A stretch of DNA of 64,000 nucleotides, taken from the NCBI RefSeq assembly GCF_900636365.1, contig NZ_LR134266.1, forward strand, positions 1,067,501 through 1,131,500, in the 5' to 3' direction. Position numbers and translations under genes: made by a program. Each line of letters opens with the position of its first letter. Position 1 is the stretch's first letter. The notes beneath the pieces are model-generated. The model made no database searches. It saw only the letters and a program-made list of their open reading frames with translations, and was not told the origin of the DNA. Below, piece by piece: positions 18,227 through 27,805 of this stretch. Source of the stretch: Streptococcus viridans. GTDB lineage: Bacteria; Bacillota; Bacilli; Lactobacillales; Streptococcaceae.

Positions 18227-19144
18227 TTATTTCCGTCCAGCTAAAACCGCTTCGATGATAGCCATGCGGACAAAGACACCGTTGGTCATTTGCTCCACAA
18301 TGCGTGATTTAGGAGCTTCTACCAAATGGTCAGCAATCTCCACATCACGGTTTACTGGAGCTGGGTGCATCAAGATGGCTGTGTCTTTCATACGATCATA
18401 GCGTTCTTGTGTCAAGCCATGCAAACGATGGTAGTTCTCTTTTGAGAAGAGAGATTCATAATCATGACGCTCGTGTTGCACACGGAGGAACATCATGACA
18501 TCGACCTCTTCGATTACTTCATCAATCGTCACAAAGGTTCCGTATTCTTCAAACTCTGCACTTCTCCACTCGTCTGGACCAGCAAAGTAAAGAGTTGCTC
18601 CCAAGCGTTTCAAGATTTGCATATTGGATTTTGCAACCCGTGAGTGATCCAAGTCACCAGCGATACAAACCTTAAGTCCATCAAAATGACCAAACTCTTG
18701 ATAGATGGTCATCAAGTCTAGCAAACTTTGACTTGGGTGTTGACCGGATCCATCTCCCCCGTTGACAATAGAGGCTGTGATAGTTGGACTTTCAATCAAT
18801 TGCTTGTAGTAGTCTACTTCTGGGTGACGGATGACGCAGATATCAACTCCGAGAGCTGACATGGTCAAAATGGTATCGTACAGAGTTTCACCCTTGTTTA
18901 CAGAGCTCGTTTTCACATCAAAGTCAAGGAGGTCACAACCTAATTTCAACTCAGCCACTTCAAATGCTTTGTGCGTACGTGTTGACGACTCAAAGAAGAG
19001 GTTAGCCACGATATGTTGCTCATCGTAATGAGCTTTTGCTCCATTTTTAAACTCAATACCACGCTTAATCAAGGCCATAACTTCTTCGTTTGATAAAGCT
19101 TCCATTGAGACAAGGTTTTTAAGTGCGATTTGATTTGTAGACAT
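18227..19144 (-). CDS. pyrB: aspartate carbamoyltransferase catalytic subunit
   Basis: 305 residues from ATG at 19144, with GGAG 7 nt upstream (the frame to 19162 lacks this). The enzyme joins carbamoyl phosphate and L-aspartate to form N-carbamoyl-aspartate, the committed step of pyrimidine synthesis. The carbamoyl-phosphate site [16 protein letters not shown] is near residue 50, with [15 protein letters not shown] near 130, [13 protein letters not shown] near 160 and [11 protein letters not shown] near 265. All key motifs look intact, in contrast to the two downstream genes, so its carbamoyl phosphate must come from elsewhere if those are inactive. Confidence 0.97.
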   Translation of the reverse strand: MSTNQIALKNLVSMEALSNEEVMALIKRGIEFKNGAKAHYDEQHIVANLFFESSTRTHKAFEVAELKLGCDLLDFDVKTSSVNKGETLYDTILTMSALGVDICVIRHPEVDYYKQLIESPTITASIVNGGDGSGQHPSQSLLDLMTIYQEFGHFDGLKVCIAGDLDHSRVAKSNMQILKRLGATLYFAGPDEWRSAEFEEYGTFVTIDEVIEEVDVMMFLRVQHERHDYESLFSKENYHRLHGLTQERYDRMKDTAILMHPAPVNRDVEIADHLVEAPKSRIVEQMTNGVFVRMAIIEAVLAGRK

Positions 19145-19183
19145 GTTGTAACTCCATTCCAAAGATATGCATATGTGAAAACG

Positions 19184-19214
19184 ATACAGGAAGCTTCCTC
19201 AGTCACTCCTGTAT
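19184..19214 (-). terminator. hairpin between pyrR and pyrB
   Basis: Arms ATACAGGA and TCCTGTAT (8 bp) enclose a 15-nt loop, followed on the minus strand by CGTTTTC. It may be a weak second attenuator or an mRNA-processing hairpin. It lacks an obvious PyrR-binding sequence. Confidence 0.4.
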
Positions 19215-19237
19215 ATAGCGACGATTTGAAAACTACC

Positions 19238-19759
19238 TTATTCACTCACCTCGATCAAGATGCGATCTTGACCATCTAGCTCAGTCATCTCGACAATGAT
19301 TTCCTCTGATCGACTTGTTGGAATGTTCTTTCCAACATAATCTGGTCGGATCGGCAATTCTCTATGACCACGATCCACTAGGACTGCCAGGCTGACACGT
19401 GATGGACGTCCACGACTGACAAGATTATCGATGGCTGCTCGAATGGTCCGACCTGTATAAAGGACATCATCAATCAGGATGACATCTTTGCCAGTAATAT
19501 CTACTGGTAAAACGGTTGAATCTTCTGTTACTTTGATATCATCACGGAAAGGCTTGGTATCCAATTCACAGACTGGAACTTCTATTTGTTCTAGCTGTGC
19601 TAACCGTTCTTTGATGCGATTGGCAATGAAAACGCCACGAGTTTTGATCCCTACCAAAACAATTTGGCTCAGATCCTTATTCCGTTCGATGATTTCATAA
19701 GTGATGCGAGTAATTGCTCGCTTCATGGTCAGATCATCAACGACTTTTTTGATCTTCAT
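19238..19759 (-). CDS. pyrR: bifunctional pyr operon attenuator / uracil phosphoribosyltransferase PyrR
   Basis: 173 residues, full length. PyrR binds the pyr leader RNA when UMP is abundant and favours termination. It also has weak uracil phosphoribosyltransferase activity. The PRPP loop is [17 protein letters not shown] near residue 97, with [14 protein letters not shown] near 35 and [19 protein letters not shown] in the C-terminal third. AGGAGG-rich sequence precedes the start. It is the first gene of the operon, directly behind its own attenuator. Confidence 0.97.
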   Translation of the reverse strand: MKIKKVVDDLTMKRAITRITYEIIERNKDLSQIVLVGIKTRGVFIANRIKERLAQLEQIEVPVCELDTKPFRDDIKVTEDSTVLPVDITGKDVILIDDVLYTGRTIRAAIDNLVSRGRPSRVSLAVLVDRGHRELPIRPDYVGKNIPTSRSEEIIVEMTELDGQDRILIEVSE

Positions 19760-19780
19760 CTTTTCCTCCTAATTGATAGA

Positions 19781-19895
19781 AAAAAGCCTCCCTTTCCAAG
19801 GAGGCTTCAGAAAAATATCAAGAGATAAGACCTAGAACGCATCTAGTTCACCCCTTATTTTGATCAGACTCCTTGCCTGCCTCACGGGACAGGAT
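19781..19895 (-). promoter_or_regulatory. PyrR-dependent transcription attenuator leader
   Basis: On the minus strand the leader carries a PyrR-binding element with CCCGTGAGGCAGGCAAGGA (19870-19888 region), matching the conserved GNGAGG loop and flanking stem. About 60 nt later a terminator hairpin has arms GCCTCC and GGAGGC (19786-19805) followed by TTTTTTC. This is the standard Firmicutes arrangement for UMP-sensing attenuation by PyrR. The intervening sequence could form the competing antiterminator. Confidence 0.88.
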
Positions 19896-19918
19896 TAAAG
19901 GACTATTTAATTATCCAT

Positions 19919-19947
19919 ACTATATCACAGTTTATAGTGGGATGCAA
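19919..19947 (-). promoter_or_regulatory. promoter of the pyr operon
   Basis: TTGCAT (19942-19947), a 17-nt spacer and TATAGT (19919-19924), with an extended TGA before the -10, upstream of the PyrR leader. Confidence 0.7.
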
Positions 19948-20002
19948 GAAAAAACTCATTATTTTCTACGAATGTTCGGATTTACATCCACAAATCTTTT
20001 AT

Positions 20003-20641
20003 TTAATGATGATCTGTTCCTTTTTTCCCAATCTTCTTCAAGGCAAACAAGCCACATCCTGCTAGTAAATAAGCAACAAAAATGATGGTCGCCATCTTAA
20101 CCACATAGAGCCAGCCAAAACGATTGACATTGATAAAGAAATAAGGGAAAGGACTGTCTTTTGCCCCTGGAACTGGCCACTTAAGGACCAAACCATTGAG
20201 AAGAGCAAAGACCATATAGAGCAAGGGAAGCAAGGTCCAAGCTAATGGATCCGACTTACGGTATTGTTTCGGTTTATCAATCACCAGGGTGTCAAAGAAG
20301 AACATCAAAGGAACAATGTAGTGACAGAGGAAGTTTTCCAAACGGTAAAACTTCTCAGGTGTCGCGATGGGTGCTAGCATAAAGTGGTAGATGACACAGG
20401 TGATCATGATAGACATGGTGACACCACCCTTTAAGCGAAGATAGCCCTGAGTCTGGGTCGAACGACCACGAATCATGCGCCAGACCATGTCCCCCATAAA
20501 GAACATGACCAACATGTTGGACAAAATGGTGTAATAGAGCATCATCCCAAAGCCACCATGCTTGGTCAGTTGCAGATAAACGCCGATCACACTCAAGATA
20601 AACAATAGAAAACGATAGCTAAACAATAGTTTGAATTTCAT
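20003..20641 (-). CDS. Pr6Pr-family integral membrane protein
   Basis: 212 residues with six predicted helices. Landmarks of the Pr6Pr family include YTILSNMLVMFFMGDMVWR, a conserved His in CVIYHFMLAP, LCHYIVPLMFFFDTLV and the FPYFFINVNRFGW segment near residue 165. Biochemical function is not established. It follows the phnA-like gene by 44 nt, but a hairpin at 20659-20676 lies between, so co-transcription may be partial. Confidence 0.8.
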   Translation of the reverse strand: MKFKLLFSYRFLLFILSVIGVYLQLTKHGGFGMMLYYTILSNMLVMFFMGDMVWRMIRGRSTQTQGYLRLKGGVTMSIMITCVIYHFMLAPIATPEKFYRLENFLCHYIVPLMFFFDTLVIDKPKQYRKSDPLAWTLLPLLYMVFALLNGLVLKWPVPGAKDSPFPYFFINVNRFGWLYVVKMATIIFVAYLLAGCGLFALKKIGKKGTDHH

Positions 20642-20658
20642 AGTATTCTCCCAAAAGA

Positions 20659-20676
20659 AAAGGGTTTAGGCCCTTC
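20659..20676 (-). terminator. terminator after the PhnA-like gene
   Basis: GAAGGG and CCCTTT arms around a 6-nt loop, then TCTTTTGG on the minus strand. Confidence 0.6.
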
Positions 20677-20685
20677 TTCTTATCT

Positions 20686-21021
20686 TTAGATTTTCTTGAC
20701 AAATTCTGATTTGAGTTTCATTGCGCCAAAGCCATCAATCTTACAATCGATGTTGTGGTCGCCTTCTACGATACGGATGTTTTTCACGCGCGTTCCTTGT
20801 TTCAAATCTTTTGGTGCACCCTTCACTTTTAAGTCTTTGATCAAAGTGACAGTATCGCCATCAGCCAATTTATTTCCATTCGCGTCGATGGCTACAACAC
20901 CCTCTTCTTCTACGAGTTCAGCTGGGTTCCATTCATAGGCACACTCTGGACAGACCAAGAGGGTACCATCTTCGTAGACATATTCCGAATTACATTTTGG
21001 ACAGTTTGGTAAGTTATTCAT
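20686..21021 (-). CDS. phnA: PhnA/YjdM-family zinc-ribbon protein
   Basis: 111 residues from ATG at 21021, with AAGGAG 6-7 nt upstream. The longer frame to 21051 is not supported. The N-terminal zinc ribbon has [21 protein letters not shown], and the C-terminal SH3-like domain has [22 protein letters not shown]. The family is annotated alkylphosphonate utilisation protein for historical reasons, but there are no phn genes here and the cellular role is unclear. Confidence 0.88.
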   Translation of the reverse strand: MNNLPNCPKCNSEYVYEDGTLLVCPECAYEWNPAELVEEEGVVAIDANGNKLADGDTVTLIKDLKVKGAPKDLKQGTRVKNIRIVEGDHNIDCKIDGFGAMKLKSEFVKKI

Positions 21022-21114
21022 TTCAATCTCCTTAGCAAAATTAACTCCCATAGTATACCATGAATGGGAAAATTTGACAAATTCTGTTTAACTGTAGCAT
21101 TTTCAATAAAAGAA

Positions 21115-21130
21115 GAGGCAACTTGGCCTC
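21115..21130. terminator. terminator after the HAD hydrolase gene
   Basis: GAGGC and GCCTC arms around a 6-nt loop, then TTCTTTT on the minus strand. Confidence 0.6.
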
Positions 21131-21149
21131 CTAGAATCGATGATCACCT

Positions 21150-21902
21150 TTAATCTTCTTGCAATTCCTGAATGTCTCGAATCACGCGCACGCCTGCTTG
21201 ACTCCTATTCTGTAATTCTTCGTCCGAGTAGGGGAAGGTATTGATCAAGATACTTTGCATGCCGATACTTTTCGCCACAGCCACATCTGTAGTGAAGTCA
21301 TTCCCTACCATGACCGTTTTATCAGGATTTAACTGGTGTTCTTTGATGACTTTCATGAGAAATTCGCGCTGAGGTTTGCGAATCCCTGCATCAGACGACA
21401 GATAAATATCATGGAAAATCTCTCTCAAGCCGACCAAATCAATCTCTGGGTTGGTAAAGTCCGCTTGGGCATTGGATAAGAGATAGATCCGACACCCTGC
21501 CGCCTTCATTTCTTCTAAGACTTCTTTCGTGTGCGGATAGAGCTCCAATCGTTTGCGAGAGAGGACACGGAAGGTCCGAGCAATCAAGCGTCCCCACTCT
21601 TTAAGATGATGGACACTGGCTCCTGTTGGATGACTCTCTAGATAGAGTTGAACGAAAATCACAGTCAAGTCTATCTCCGGATAAGTGACCTGTTTTTCCT
21701 TAGCGATACTTTGCTCAGCTTGCTGTACCAACTCCTTATACCGGACTTGCAGGCTGTCCCCTGTATAAAGAGCTCCATAGGACTGGTAGATCTGGGCCAT
21801 GGTCTCCCACAAGACTGGACTCGACTCATCAGTTTCGATATCGACCAAGGTTCCATAAAAATCAAAAATATAGTTTTTAAATGCGTACTTTTGCTGATTC
21901 AT
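21150..21902 (-). CDS. HAD-family hydrolase
   Basis: 250 residues. Motif I is FDFYGTLVDIE near residue 14, the variant with Tyr two residues after the nucleophilic Asp seen in haloacid-dehalogenase-like members. Motif II is LLSNAQADF near 140, the Lys site GIRKPQREF near 173 and the acidic motif VMVGNDFTTDVAVA near 197. The substrate is unknown. GGGAGAAAGAG precedes the ATG. The gene begins 26 bp inside the end of the thioesterase gene, so the two are coupled. Confidence 0.88.
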   Translation of the reverse strand: MNQQKYAFKNYIFDFYGTLVDIETDESSPVLWETMAQIYQSYGALYTGDSLQVRYKELVQQAEQSIAKEKQVTYPEIDLTVIFVQLYLESHPTGASVHHLKEWGRLIARTFRVLSRKRLELYPHTKEVLEEMKAAGCRIYLLSNAQADFTNPEIDLVGLREIFHDIYLSSDAGIRKPQREFLMKVIKEHQLNPDKTVMVGNDFTTDVAVAKSIGMQSILINTFPYSDEELQNRSQAGVRVIRDIQELQED

Positions 21903-22281
21903 CTCTTTCTCCCGTTACAAACATGGTAAAGGTGGCCTTACAGACATTGGCACCTTCCTGATTGGTAATATCGACATCCACAACCCGAGTCGTCCGGCCA
22001 CTGTGGACACATTCCCCGTGAATCGTTAGGACATCTCCTAGGCGCCCTGCTTTCAAATAATTGATGGAAGACTGCAAGGTCACACCATCTACTCCCTGTG
22101 AAATAATGACCAAGCCACTGATCTGGTCACACAGGGTAAAGAGATAGCCACCGTGCGCGTTTCCATAATAATTGAGCGACGATTCGACCACCTTGGTGGT
22201 CACCACCACATGGCCATCTCTCATGGTTTCAATTTCGTAATTTTCAAATGCCGCAATAGCATCAAAGTGAAAATCCTTCAT
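21877..22281 (-). CDS. PaaI-family hotdog thioesterase
   Basis: 134 residues, typical of hotdog-fold acyl-CoA thioesterases. YYGNAHGGYLFTLCDQISG near residue 37 is the signature helix with the catalytic-region Asp. GVTLQSSINYLKAGRLGDVL and RTTRVVDVDITNQEG form the sheet. It probably hydrolyses short or aromatic acyl-CoA, but the substrate cannot be told. It overlaps the HAD gene. Confidence 0.88.
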   Translation of the reverse strand: MKDFHFDAIAAFENYEIETMRDGHVVVTTKVVESSLNYYGNAHGGYLFTLCDQISGLVIISQGVDGVTLQSSINYLKAGRLGDVLTIHGECVHSGRTTRVVDVDITNQEGANVCKATFTMFVTGERDESAKVRI

Positions 22282-22363
22282 ATATAATAAATCCCCCTAG
22301 ATCAGGTATTCCTAAACCCTTCCATCATACTACTTTTTTCCACTTCTTACAAGAATAAGAAAA

Positions 22364-22382
22364 GAGCTGGTCTACCCAACTC
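22364..22382 (-). terminator. terminator after the NUDIX gene
   Basis: GAGTTGG and CCAGCTC arms (one G-U pair), then TTTTC on the minus strand. Confidence 0.65.
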
Positions 22383-22383
22383 C

Positions 22384-22851
22384 TTAATAGCGAAATTTTT
22401 CCCAATCATCGTCTGTCCGTTTGCGATAATAGTACTCGGATAAATCTGGGTCTTCCATCACTTCCAGCAGAGGAAGCATGTCGTAGGACAAGTCCAACTG
22501 ATCTAATTGGTCCTTCTCAACCCAAGAAACTTCTCCTTCATCAGACGATCTTAGCTGGCCTGTAAATTCTGTCGCTTTGTAGCAAAAGACGATGTAGCGG
22601 CCGCCCTCATCTTGTGGCCAGTCTTTGACTGCAACCAGTTTTGGATTTGTAATTGTAAGTCCTGTCTCTTCGTAGATTTCACGAATGACGGATTCTACAA
22701 TGCTTTCTCCTTCTTCAATATGGCCACCTGGAAAAGCATAGCCAGCCCAGTGAGTCTTTTCAGGTGAGCGGTATTGGAGGACCACCTTCCCATTTTCAAG
22801 ATCTTCGACCATGCAAAGATTGCACAGTATAGTAGGCGTTGTACGTGACAT
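22384..22851 (-). CDS. NUDIX hydrolase (8-oxo-dGTP diphosphatase-like)
   Basis: 155 residues from ATG at 22851, with AAAGGA 5 nt upstream, in preference to the frame to 22878. The Nudix box spans GGHIEEGESIVESVIREIYEETG near residue 43, matching GX5EX7REUXEEXGU. The preceding HWAGYAFPGGH is typical of MutT-type members. The enzyme cleaves a nucleoside diphosphate linked to another moiety, possibly oxidised nucleotides. It starts 23 nt after the end of the membrane-protein gene upstream. Confidence 0.88.
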   Translation of the reverse strand: MSRTTPTILCNLCMVEDLENGKVVLQYRSPEKTHWAGYAFPGGHIEEGESIVESVIREIYEETGLTITNPKLVAVKDWPQDEGGRYIVFCYKATEFTGQLRSSDEGEVSWVEKDQLDQLDLSYDMLPLLEVMEDPDLSEYYYRKRTDDDWEKFRY

Positions 22852-22874
22852 AAAGTTCCTTTCTATGATGTAAT

Positions 22875-23312
22875 TCATTCATCAATATACACTTTTTTCT
22901 GTATTTCTTTTTTCATGACAAAGGGATTTACTAGCTCATGGTATTCATCGAAGGCATCTAAAAGGGAACCTCTCTGAAAGACAATTGAATTCTCTTTTAA
23001 ATAATACTCCGAGTGAATCGTTACCGAACCATGACCATCAAAACTAAAGAAAAACACAATGAATAATACTAGGATCAGGCTAGCAAAGAAACTAAACAGT
23101 AGCCCCACTACATTCTTCCAATTGACTGCGTGAGTTCGATAGAAGCGATACCAGATATGACAAAAAACTATCACAGCTCCTAGATATAACCAAGGATTCC
23201 ACAAGAGAGGAGTAAAGGCATAGCCATAGTAACCTAATACAAAGTTAACAAAAACAAAAAGTAAAAGAATTAGATACAGGATCCTAAACAGATTCAAATG
23301 CTTTCCCATCAT
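22875..23312 (-). CDS. membrane protein of unknown function
   Basis: 145 residues. Three hydrophobic segments (about residues 7-28, 36-56 and 68-90) are followed by a soluble tail with DGHGSVTIHSEYYLKEN and a Lys/Glu-rich end. The family is not recognised. It is close to the NUDIX gene and probably transcribed with it. Confidence 0.6.
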   Translation of the reverse strand: MMGKHLNLFRILYLILLLFVFVNFVLGYYGYAFTPLLWNPWLYLGAVIVFCHIWYRFYRTHAVNWKNVVGLLFSFFASLILVLFIVFFFSFDGHGSVTIHSEYYLKENSIVFQRGSLLDAFDEYHELVNPFVMKKEIQKKVYIDE

Positions 23313-23371
23313 TGACCTCTGCTATGTAAACATTGGTTTGAGTTTAAGATAAAACGAATAGCGTGCTCCCC

Positions 23372-23725
23372 TTAAATAATAATCAACAGAATATGGACTG
23401 CTAACCGTAGCCAATGATCAATCAGAGGCGTATCCGGTTCACTATTTTTACTATCTAAGAATAGGCTGAGTGATAATAGAAGCAAAAGAAAGGCAATGAC
23501 TATTTTCAGAGATAGCATCATACCACCAATAGCAAAAGCAGCTAGAAAGCCAAAAAATGGTAACGGACTAAATAAAAATGACAAAAAACTGAAATAGAGC
23601 ATAAACAAAGAGAGTATCAATAAGCCGTAAACAATCAACTTAGTGAAAATTGAGACTCTTTTGCCTTCATTTTTCATTTTTGATAGTGAATAAATGACAT
23701 AGATCATATAGATAAAAAGTAGCAT
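23372..23725 (-). CDS. small membrane protein of unknown function
   Basis: 117 residues and very hydrophobic, with four predicted helices and short polar loops (KMKNEGKRVSIFTK, DSKNSEPDTPLIDHW). AGGA lies about 10 nt before the ATG. Base composition is AT-rich like the neighbouring unknown gene at 22875. No family is recognised. Confidence 0.55.
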   Translation of the reverse strand: MLLFIYMIYVIYSLSKMKNEGKRVSIFTKLIVYGLLILSLFMLYFSFLSFLFSPLPFFGFLAAFAIGGMMLSLKIVIAFLLLLLSLSLFLDSKNSEPDTPLIDHWLRLAVHILLIII

Positions 23726-23828
23726 ATTAAATCATTCCTATGTTTTATAGATTATGTTAATAGTTTAACTAAAACCTATTCAAAATACAACTAAAGACAC
23801 TAACTTATCAGTAGTAACCCATCTCTGA

Positions 23829-24452
23829 TCAAAGTTTCTTGACTTCTGCTGCCACCTTTTGGAGATGCTGTTCCCGTATGCTAGCGGTATTCACATCTCG
23901 GCCGACTTCTCCCAAGATGCAGACGCGCTTGGTTTTAATTCCACAATGGTTCAAGACGGCATTCTTCAAAACAGAGATGCCATAACTATCAGGAATGTTA
24001 AGGGGGCCTGAAAAAATCTTATACCACCAAGTAGGCGCCATGGAGGTCGCATAAACACTAGCCGTTTTGCCTTTAAGCAACTTCTTAAATTGCTTGCCTC
24101 TCAGGTAATTCCAGATAAAGCTTCCCTGATCATTAGCCGAGTAGGCAATTCCAGGTGTGAAGACCCGATCGATCCAACCTTTCAAGAGACTCGGCATACT
24201 ACTCCACCAGATGAGATAGACAAAGATGAAATGATCCGCCCACTGGATCAATTCCTGAGAACGAAGGATAAAGGGATCTTCTTCCATCCGCTTTCGATAG
24301 CCATAGCGTAATACAGGGTCAAAATCCTCTTCATTGAGACTGATGACTTCAAGCTCATGGCGCTTTGAGTCAATAGTTTCGACTATGGTTTGAAAAATAG
24401 CCTGACAGTAACTTTCCTTATCTGGATGCCCATTGATGACTAGAATTTTCAT
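23829..24452 (-). CDS. flavodoxin-fold NAD(P)H-dependent oxidoreductase
   Basis: 207 residues. It starts MKILVINGHPDKESYCQAI, the FMN-binding loop of the KefF/NQO1 (Flavodoxin_2) family. VYLIWWSSMPSLLKGWIDRVF near residue 78 and KTASVYATSMAPTWWY match that family's fold. It probably reduces quinones or electrophiles with NAD(P)H. It follows uvrB by 13 nt and is probably co-transcribed. Confidence 0.88.
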   Translation of the reverse strand: MKILVINGHPDKESYCQAIFQTIVETIDSKRHELEVISLNEEDFDPVLRYGYRKRMEEDPFILRSQELIQWADHFIFVYLIWWSSMPSLLKGWIDRVFTPGIAYSANDQGSFIWNYLRGKQFKKLLKGKTASVYATSMAPTWWYKIFSGPLNIPDSYGISVLKNAVLNHCGIKTKRVCILGEVGRDVNTASIREQHLQKVAAEVKKL

Positions 24453-24465
24453 TCCTATCTCCTCC

Positions 24466-26454
24466 CTAATCCAAGGCCTTGACTTCCAACATCATATCGC
24501 GGATTTGTGCTGCCAACTCAAAGTCAAGCACTTCGACGGCTTCTTGCATTTGTCCTTGCAGTTTCTTGACTAGTTCCTTGCGCTCTTGGCGGTTGAGACT
24601 GGTGATATCCACTTCCTTGTCCTCTTCCTTGGCCACAGCCTTGGTAACAGAGATCAGGTCACGGATTTCCTTCTTAATGGTTTGTGGCACAATGCCATGC
24701 TCTTCATTATAAGCCATCTGAATCTGACGACGACGGGCTGTTTCATCGATGGCTTTTTGCATAGACTGAGTCATGGTGTCCGCATACATGATCACGTGAC
24801 CCTCACTATTACGGGCTGCACGACCGATGGTCTGAATCAATCCGCGTTCATTACGGAGGAAACCTTCCTTATCCGCATCGAGGATGGCAACTAGACTCAC
24901 TTCCGGTACGTCAATCCCTTCCCGAAGGAGGTTGATACCGACCAAGACATCAAAGACGCCCAAACGCAAATCACGAATAATCTCAGTCCGCTCCAAGGTC
25001 TTAATATCCGAGTGCATGTATTTGACTTTGACACCCATTTCTTTGAAGTAGTCGGTCAAGTCTTCTGCCATCTTCTTGGTCAAGGTGGTGACAAAAGTCC
25101 GCTCTCCACGTTCTACACGCGCATTGATCTCACCCAAGAGATCGTCCATTTGTCCCATAGTCGGACGCACTTCGACTTCAGGATCGAGTAGACCTGTCGG
25201 ACGAATGATCTGTTCGATGACAGTATCCGTTTGCTCCATCTCATAGTCGCCTGGTGTCGCAGACACATAAACGATCTGGTGGACATGGCTTTCAAACTCC
25301 TCACGACGCAGTGGCCGGTTATCCAAGGCTGACGGCAAACGGAAACCATAGTTGACCAGCATCTCCTTGCGCGAGCGGTCTCCATTGTACATGCCCTTGA
25401 TCTGTCCCATGGTCATGTGACTTTCATCGATCATAATGAGAAAATCTTCTGGGAAGAAGTCAAGAAGGGTGTAGGGAGGCTCTCCTTCACTTCGGCCATC
25501 CATGTGGCGAGAGTAGTTTTCGACCCCATTGGTATAGCCCATCTCCCTCAACATTTCGATGTCATACTCGGTCCGTTGTTTCAGGCGTTGGGCTTCCAGC
25601 AACTTGCCTTCTTTTTCAAAGACCTTTAACTGCTCTTCAAGTTCCGCTTGAATCTTGGCAATGGCAACTTCCATATGGTCGTCATTGGTCACGAAGTGGG
25701 TAGCTGGGAAAATCGCTAAATGATCCACTTCACCAAGGACTTGACCAGTCAGAGCTTCAACCTCACGGATGCGGTCAATTTCGTCCCCGAAAAACTCAAC
25801 GCGAAAGGCATGCTCATCACGCGAAGCTGGGAAAATCTCGACCACATCCCCCCGAACACGGAATTTGCCCCGTTGAAAGTCGATGTCATTGCGTTCAAAC
25901 TGGATGTCCACCAGGTCATTGAGCAAACGATCACGAGAAATCTCCAGACCGGGTCGCAGGCTGACCACGCTATCGGCATATTCCTTAGGCGAACCCAAAC
26001 CATAGATACAAGAGACGGAAGCTACAACGATGACATCGTTACGCTCCAACAAAGCTGAGGTTGCTGAGTGACGTAGTTTGTCAATCTCATCATTGACAGA
26101 ACTATCTTTTTCGATATAGGTATCGCTCGACGGCACATAAGCTTCTGGCTGATAGTAATCGTAGTAAGATACGAAGTACTCGACGGCATTCTCAGGGAAA
26201 AATTCCTTAAATTCCCCATAGAGCTGGCCTGCTAGCGTTTTATTGTGGGCGATGACCAGGGTCGGCTTATTGACTTGGGCGATGACCTGGCTCATGGTAT
26301 AGGTCTTCCCCGTACCAGTCGCTCCCATCAGGATTTGTGCCTTTTCTCCTCCCTCGATGTTATCCACCAACTGTTCAATCGCCTGCGGTTGATCCCCAGA
26401 CGGTTGGTATTTGGAGACGAGTTTAAATTTGTTATCTGTAATTCGATTAATCAT
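24466..26454 (-). CDS. uvrB: excinuclease ABC subunit B
   Basis: 662 residues, full length. UvrB is the damage-verifying DEAD-like helicase of nucleotide excision repair. Walker [10 protein letters not shown] is near residue 43, the β-hairpin [12 protein letters not shown] near 96, [10 protein letters not shown] near 342, motif [29 protein letters not shown] near 530 and the C-terminal UvrC-binding helix pair near 625-660. AAAGGAAG precedes the ATG. The oxidoreductase gene follows closely. Confidence 0.98.
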   Translation of the reverse strand: MINRITDNKFKLVSKYQPSGDQPQAIEQLVDNIEGGEKAQILMGATGTGKTYTMSQVIAQVNKPTLVIAHNKTLAGQLYGEFKEFFPENAVEYFVSYYDYYQPEAYVPSSDTYIEKDSSVNDEIDKLRHSATSALLERNDVIVVASVSCIYGLGSPKEYADSVVSLRPGLEISRDRLLNDLVDIQFERNDIDFQRGKFRVRGDVVEIFPASRDEHAFRVEFFGDEIDRIREVEALTGQVLGEVDHLAIFPATHFVTNDDHMEVAIAKIQAELEEQLKVFEKEGKLLEAQRLKQRTEYDIEMLREMGYTNGVENYSRHMDGRSEGEPPYTLLDFFPEDFLIMIDESHMTMGQIKGMYNGDRSRKEMLVNYGFRLPSALDNRPLRREEFESHVHQIVYVSATPGDYEMEQTDTVIEQIIRPTGLLDPEVEVRPTMGQMDDLLGEINARVERGERTFVTTLTKKMAEDLTDYFKEMGVKVKYMHSDIKTLERTEIIRDLRLGVFDVLVGINLLREGIDVPEVSLVAILDADKEGFLRNERGLIQTIGRAARNSEGHVIMYADTMTQSMQKAIDETARRRQIQMAYNEEHGIVPQTIKKEIRDLISVTKAVAKEEDKEVDITSLNRQERKELVKKLQGQMQEAVEVLDFELAAQIRDMMLEVKALD

Positions 26455-26542
26455 ACTTTCTTCCTTTGACTATACTCCTTTTATTTTACCACAATGAAGG
26501 ATATTTCTCTGACTTTTGAAAAGAGGATCCTTGTACAGAAAA

Positions 26543-26564
26543 AGACAGGCTCAATAACCTGTCT
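26543..26564. terminator. terminator after the CPBP protease gene
   Basis: AGACAGG and CCTGTCT arms around an 8-nt loop, then TTTTC on the minus strand. Confidence 0.8.
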
Positions 26565-26595
26565 CCTTATTCATCATTATTTCCTTTCAGCCATT

Positions 26596-27543
26596 TCACA
26601 CTTGTTCAGTAACAGCACTTTCTCTCCTCTCCCCTAAACGATAAACAATCACTAGGGATACAAGAAGAACCAGAGTTGTGATGATCGATCCTTCTGCACC
26701 AAATGCCCCTCCGGTCAGCCAGTCAGGTCCTGAACCCATGGTAAAACTAAAGATAGACGCATCTGCGCCCGTCCCACTGACTTGAAAACCAAGGAGATTT
26801 CCTTGTACATAGTTCCAAGTACCGTGTTGGGCAACCACTAGCCAGATACTATCGGTGTAGATAACAAGCAAACCAGCTAGCACTCCATCGAGGATGATAT
26901 TCAGTACGGATAAGAAGGTCACTCCTGAATTTCCCAGATGAAGAAAGCCAAAGAGACTACTAGAAATCGCGATCGCTAAAGGTAGATTAGTTCTTGCAGC
27001 AATCCGAGTTAGGAGCCAACCCCTCGTCGCTACTTCTTCCGTTCCTCCTTGAAGGAGCCAAAATGGAAATAAGCCTAGAATAAAGAGAATGGGTTCTAAA
27101 CTTAATTCATTAAGCTCAAAAGACCCAATTCCACCCAACTGGTAGACAAGGGCAATCACACCCATTTGAAGCAGTGAAAGCAAGATCCCCCAACCTAGAA
27201 ACTTGAGCCAATTCTTTTTTACAAAACCTAAAGTGGATAGAGGATTCTTCTCAATGAACTTCACCCAAAAAATAAAGAGTAAGAGAATGAATACAAAACT
27301 GAAAAGCTCATAATAAAGAAAATAATGGTAGAAAAATTCTTGGACACTCGCTCCTCCATTGCCTGGTGAAAAGAGCTCTGTTAAAAACTCTATGACTAGA
27401 GAAAATGGTCCAACAAACTCACTCCCAAACCAAAGTCCACCTTCAACAAATAGGAAGGTTAAAAACACATAGAATAGTGTAGAAACAAGTACTGGCCATG
27501 AGGTGTTAGTTTTTATATCTTGAATAATCTTACCTTTCTTCAT
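26596..27543 (-). CDS. CPBP-family intramembrane metalloprotease (Abi domain)
   Basis: 315 residues from ATG at 27543, with GGAGG upstream (the frame to 27600 lacks this). It has about eight helices. The CPBP catalytic motifs are EEVATRGWLL (EExxxR), LFGFLHLGN (FxxxH) and VAQHGTWNY (His of motif 3). The family includes CAAX-type proteases and bacteriocin-immunity proteins, and there is no bacteriocin gene nearby to point to immunity. It is divergent from glnP and monocistronic. Confidence 0.88.
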   Translation of the reverse strand: MKKGKIIQDIKTNTSWPVLVSTLFYVFLTFLFVEGGLWFGSEFVGPFSLVIEFLTELFSPGNGGASVQEFFYHYFLYYELFSFVFILLLFIFWVKFIEKNPLSTLGFVKKNWLKFLGWGILLSLLQMGVIALVYQLGGIGSFELNELSLEPILFILGLFPFWLLQGGTEEVATRGWLLTRIAARTNLPLAIAISSSLFGFLHLGNSGVTFLSVLNIILDGVLAGLLVIYTDSIWLVVAQHGTWNYVQGNLLGFQVSGTGADASIFSFTMGSGPDWLTGGAFGAEGSIITTLVLLVSLVIVYRLGERRESAVTEQV

Positions 27544-27644
27544 GATCGACCTCCATTTATCTAATAGGTCCATTGTAGCAAAGAAAAACTGAGACTGCAA
27601 GATTAAATCATGTTAGATAACCTCACATGAGATGATTGAAATTC

Positions 27645-27673
27645 TTGATTTTAGGTTTTATTTATGATATGAT
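27645..27673 (+). promoter_or_regulatory. promoter of glnPQ
   Basis: TTGATT (27645-27650), a 17-nt spacer and TATGAT (27668-27673). Confidence 0.65.
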
Positions 27674-27698
27674 AATACCTGTAAAAAATAAATGATGA

Positions 27699-27737
27699 AA
27701 TTCATACTTGTTTTCAGTGTGAATTCTTTATTTTTTT
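27699..27737 (+). terminator. terminator-like hairpin in the glnPQ leader (possible attenuator)
   Basis: Arms AATTCATACT and AGTGTGAATT (10 bp, one G-U) around a 7-nt loop are followed by CTTTATTTTTTT. It lies about 20 nt after the predicted start of transcription and about 70 nt before the glnP ATG, so it would stop transcription before the gene unless overcome. Confidence 0.55.
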
Positions 27738-27805
27738 GAGCCCTTTTGGGTATCCCTTCCATTGCTCTTCTCGAGATCAGTGGATTAGATATAAAGGAGA
27801 ACGAA

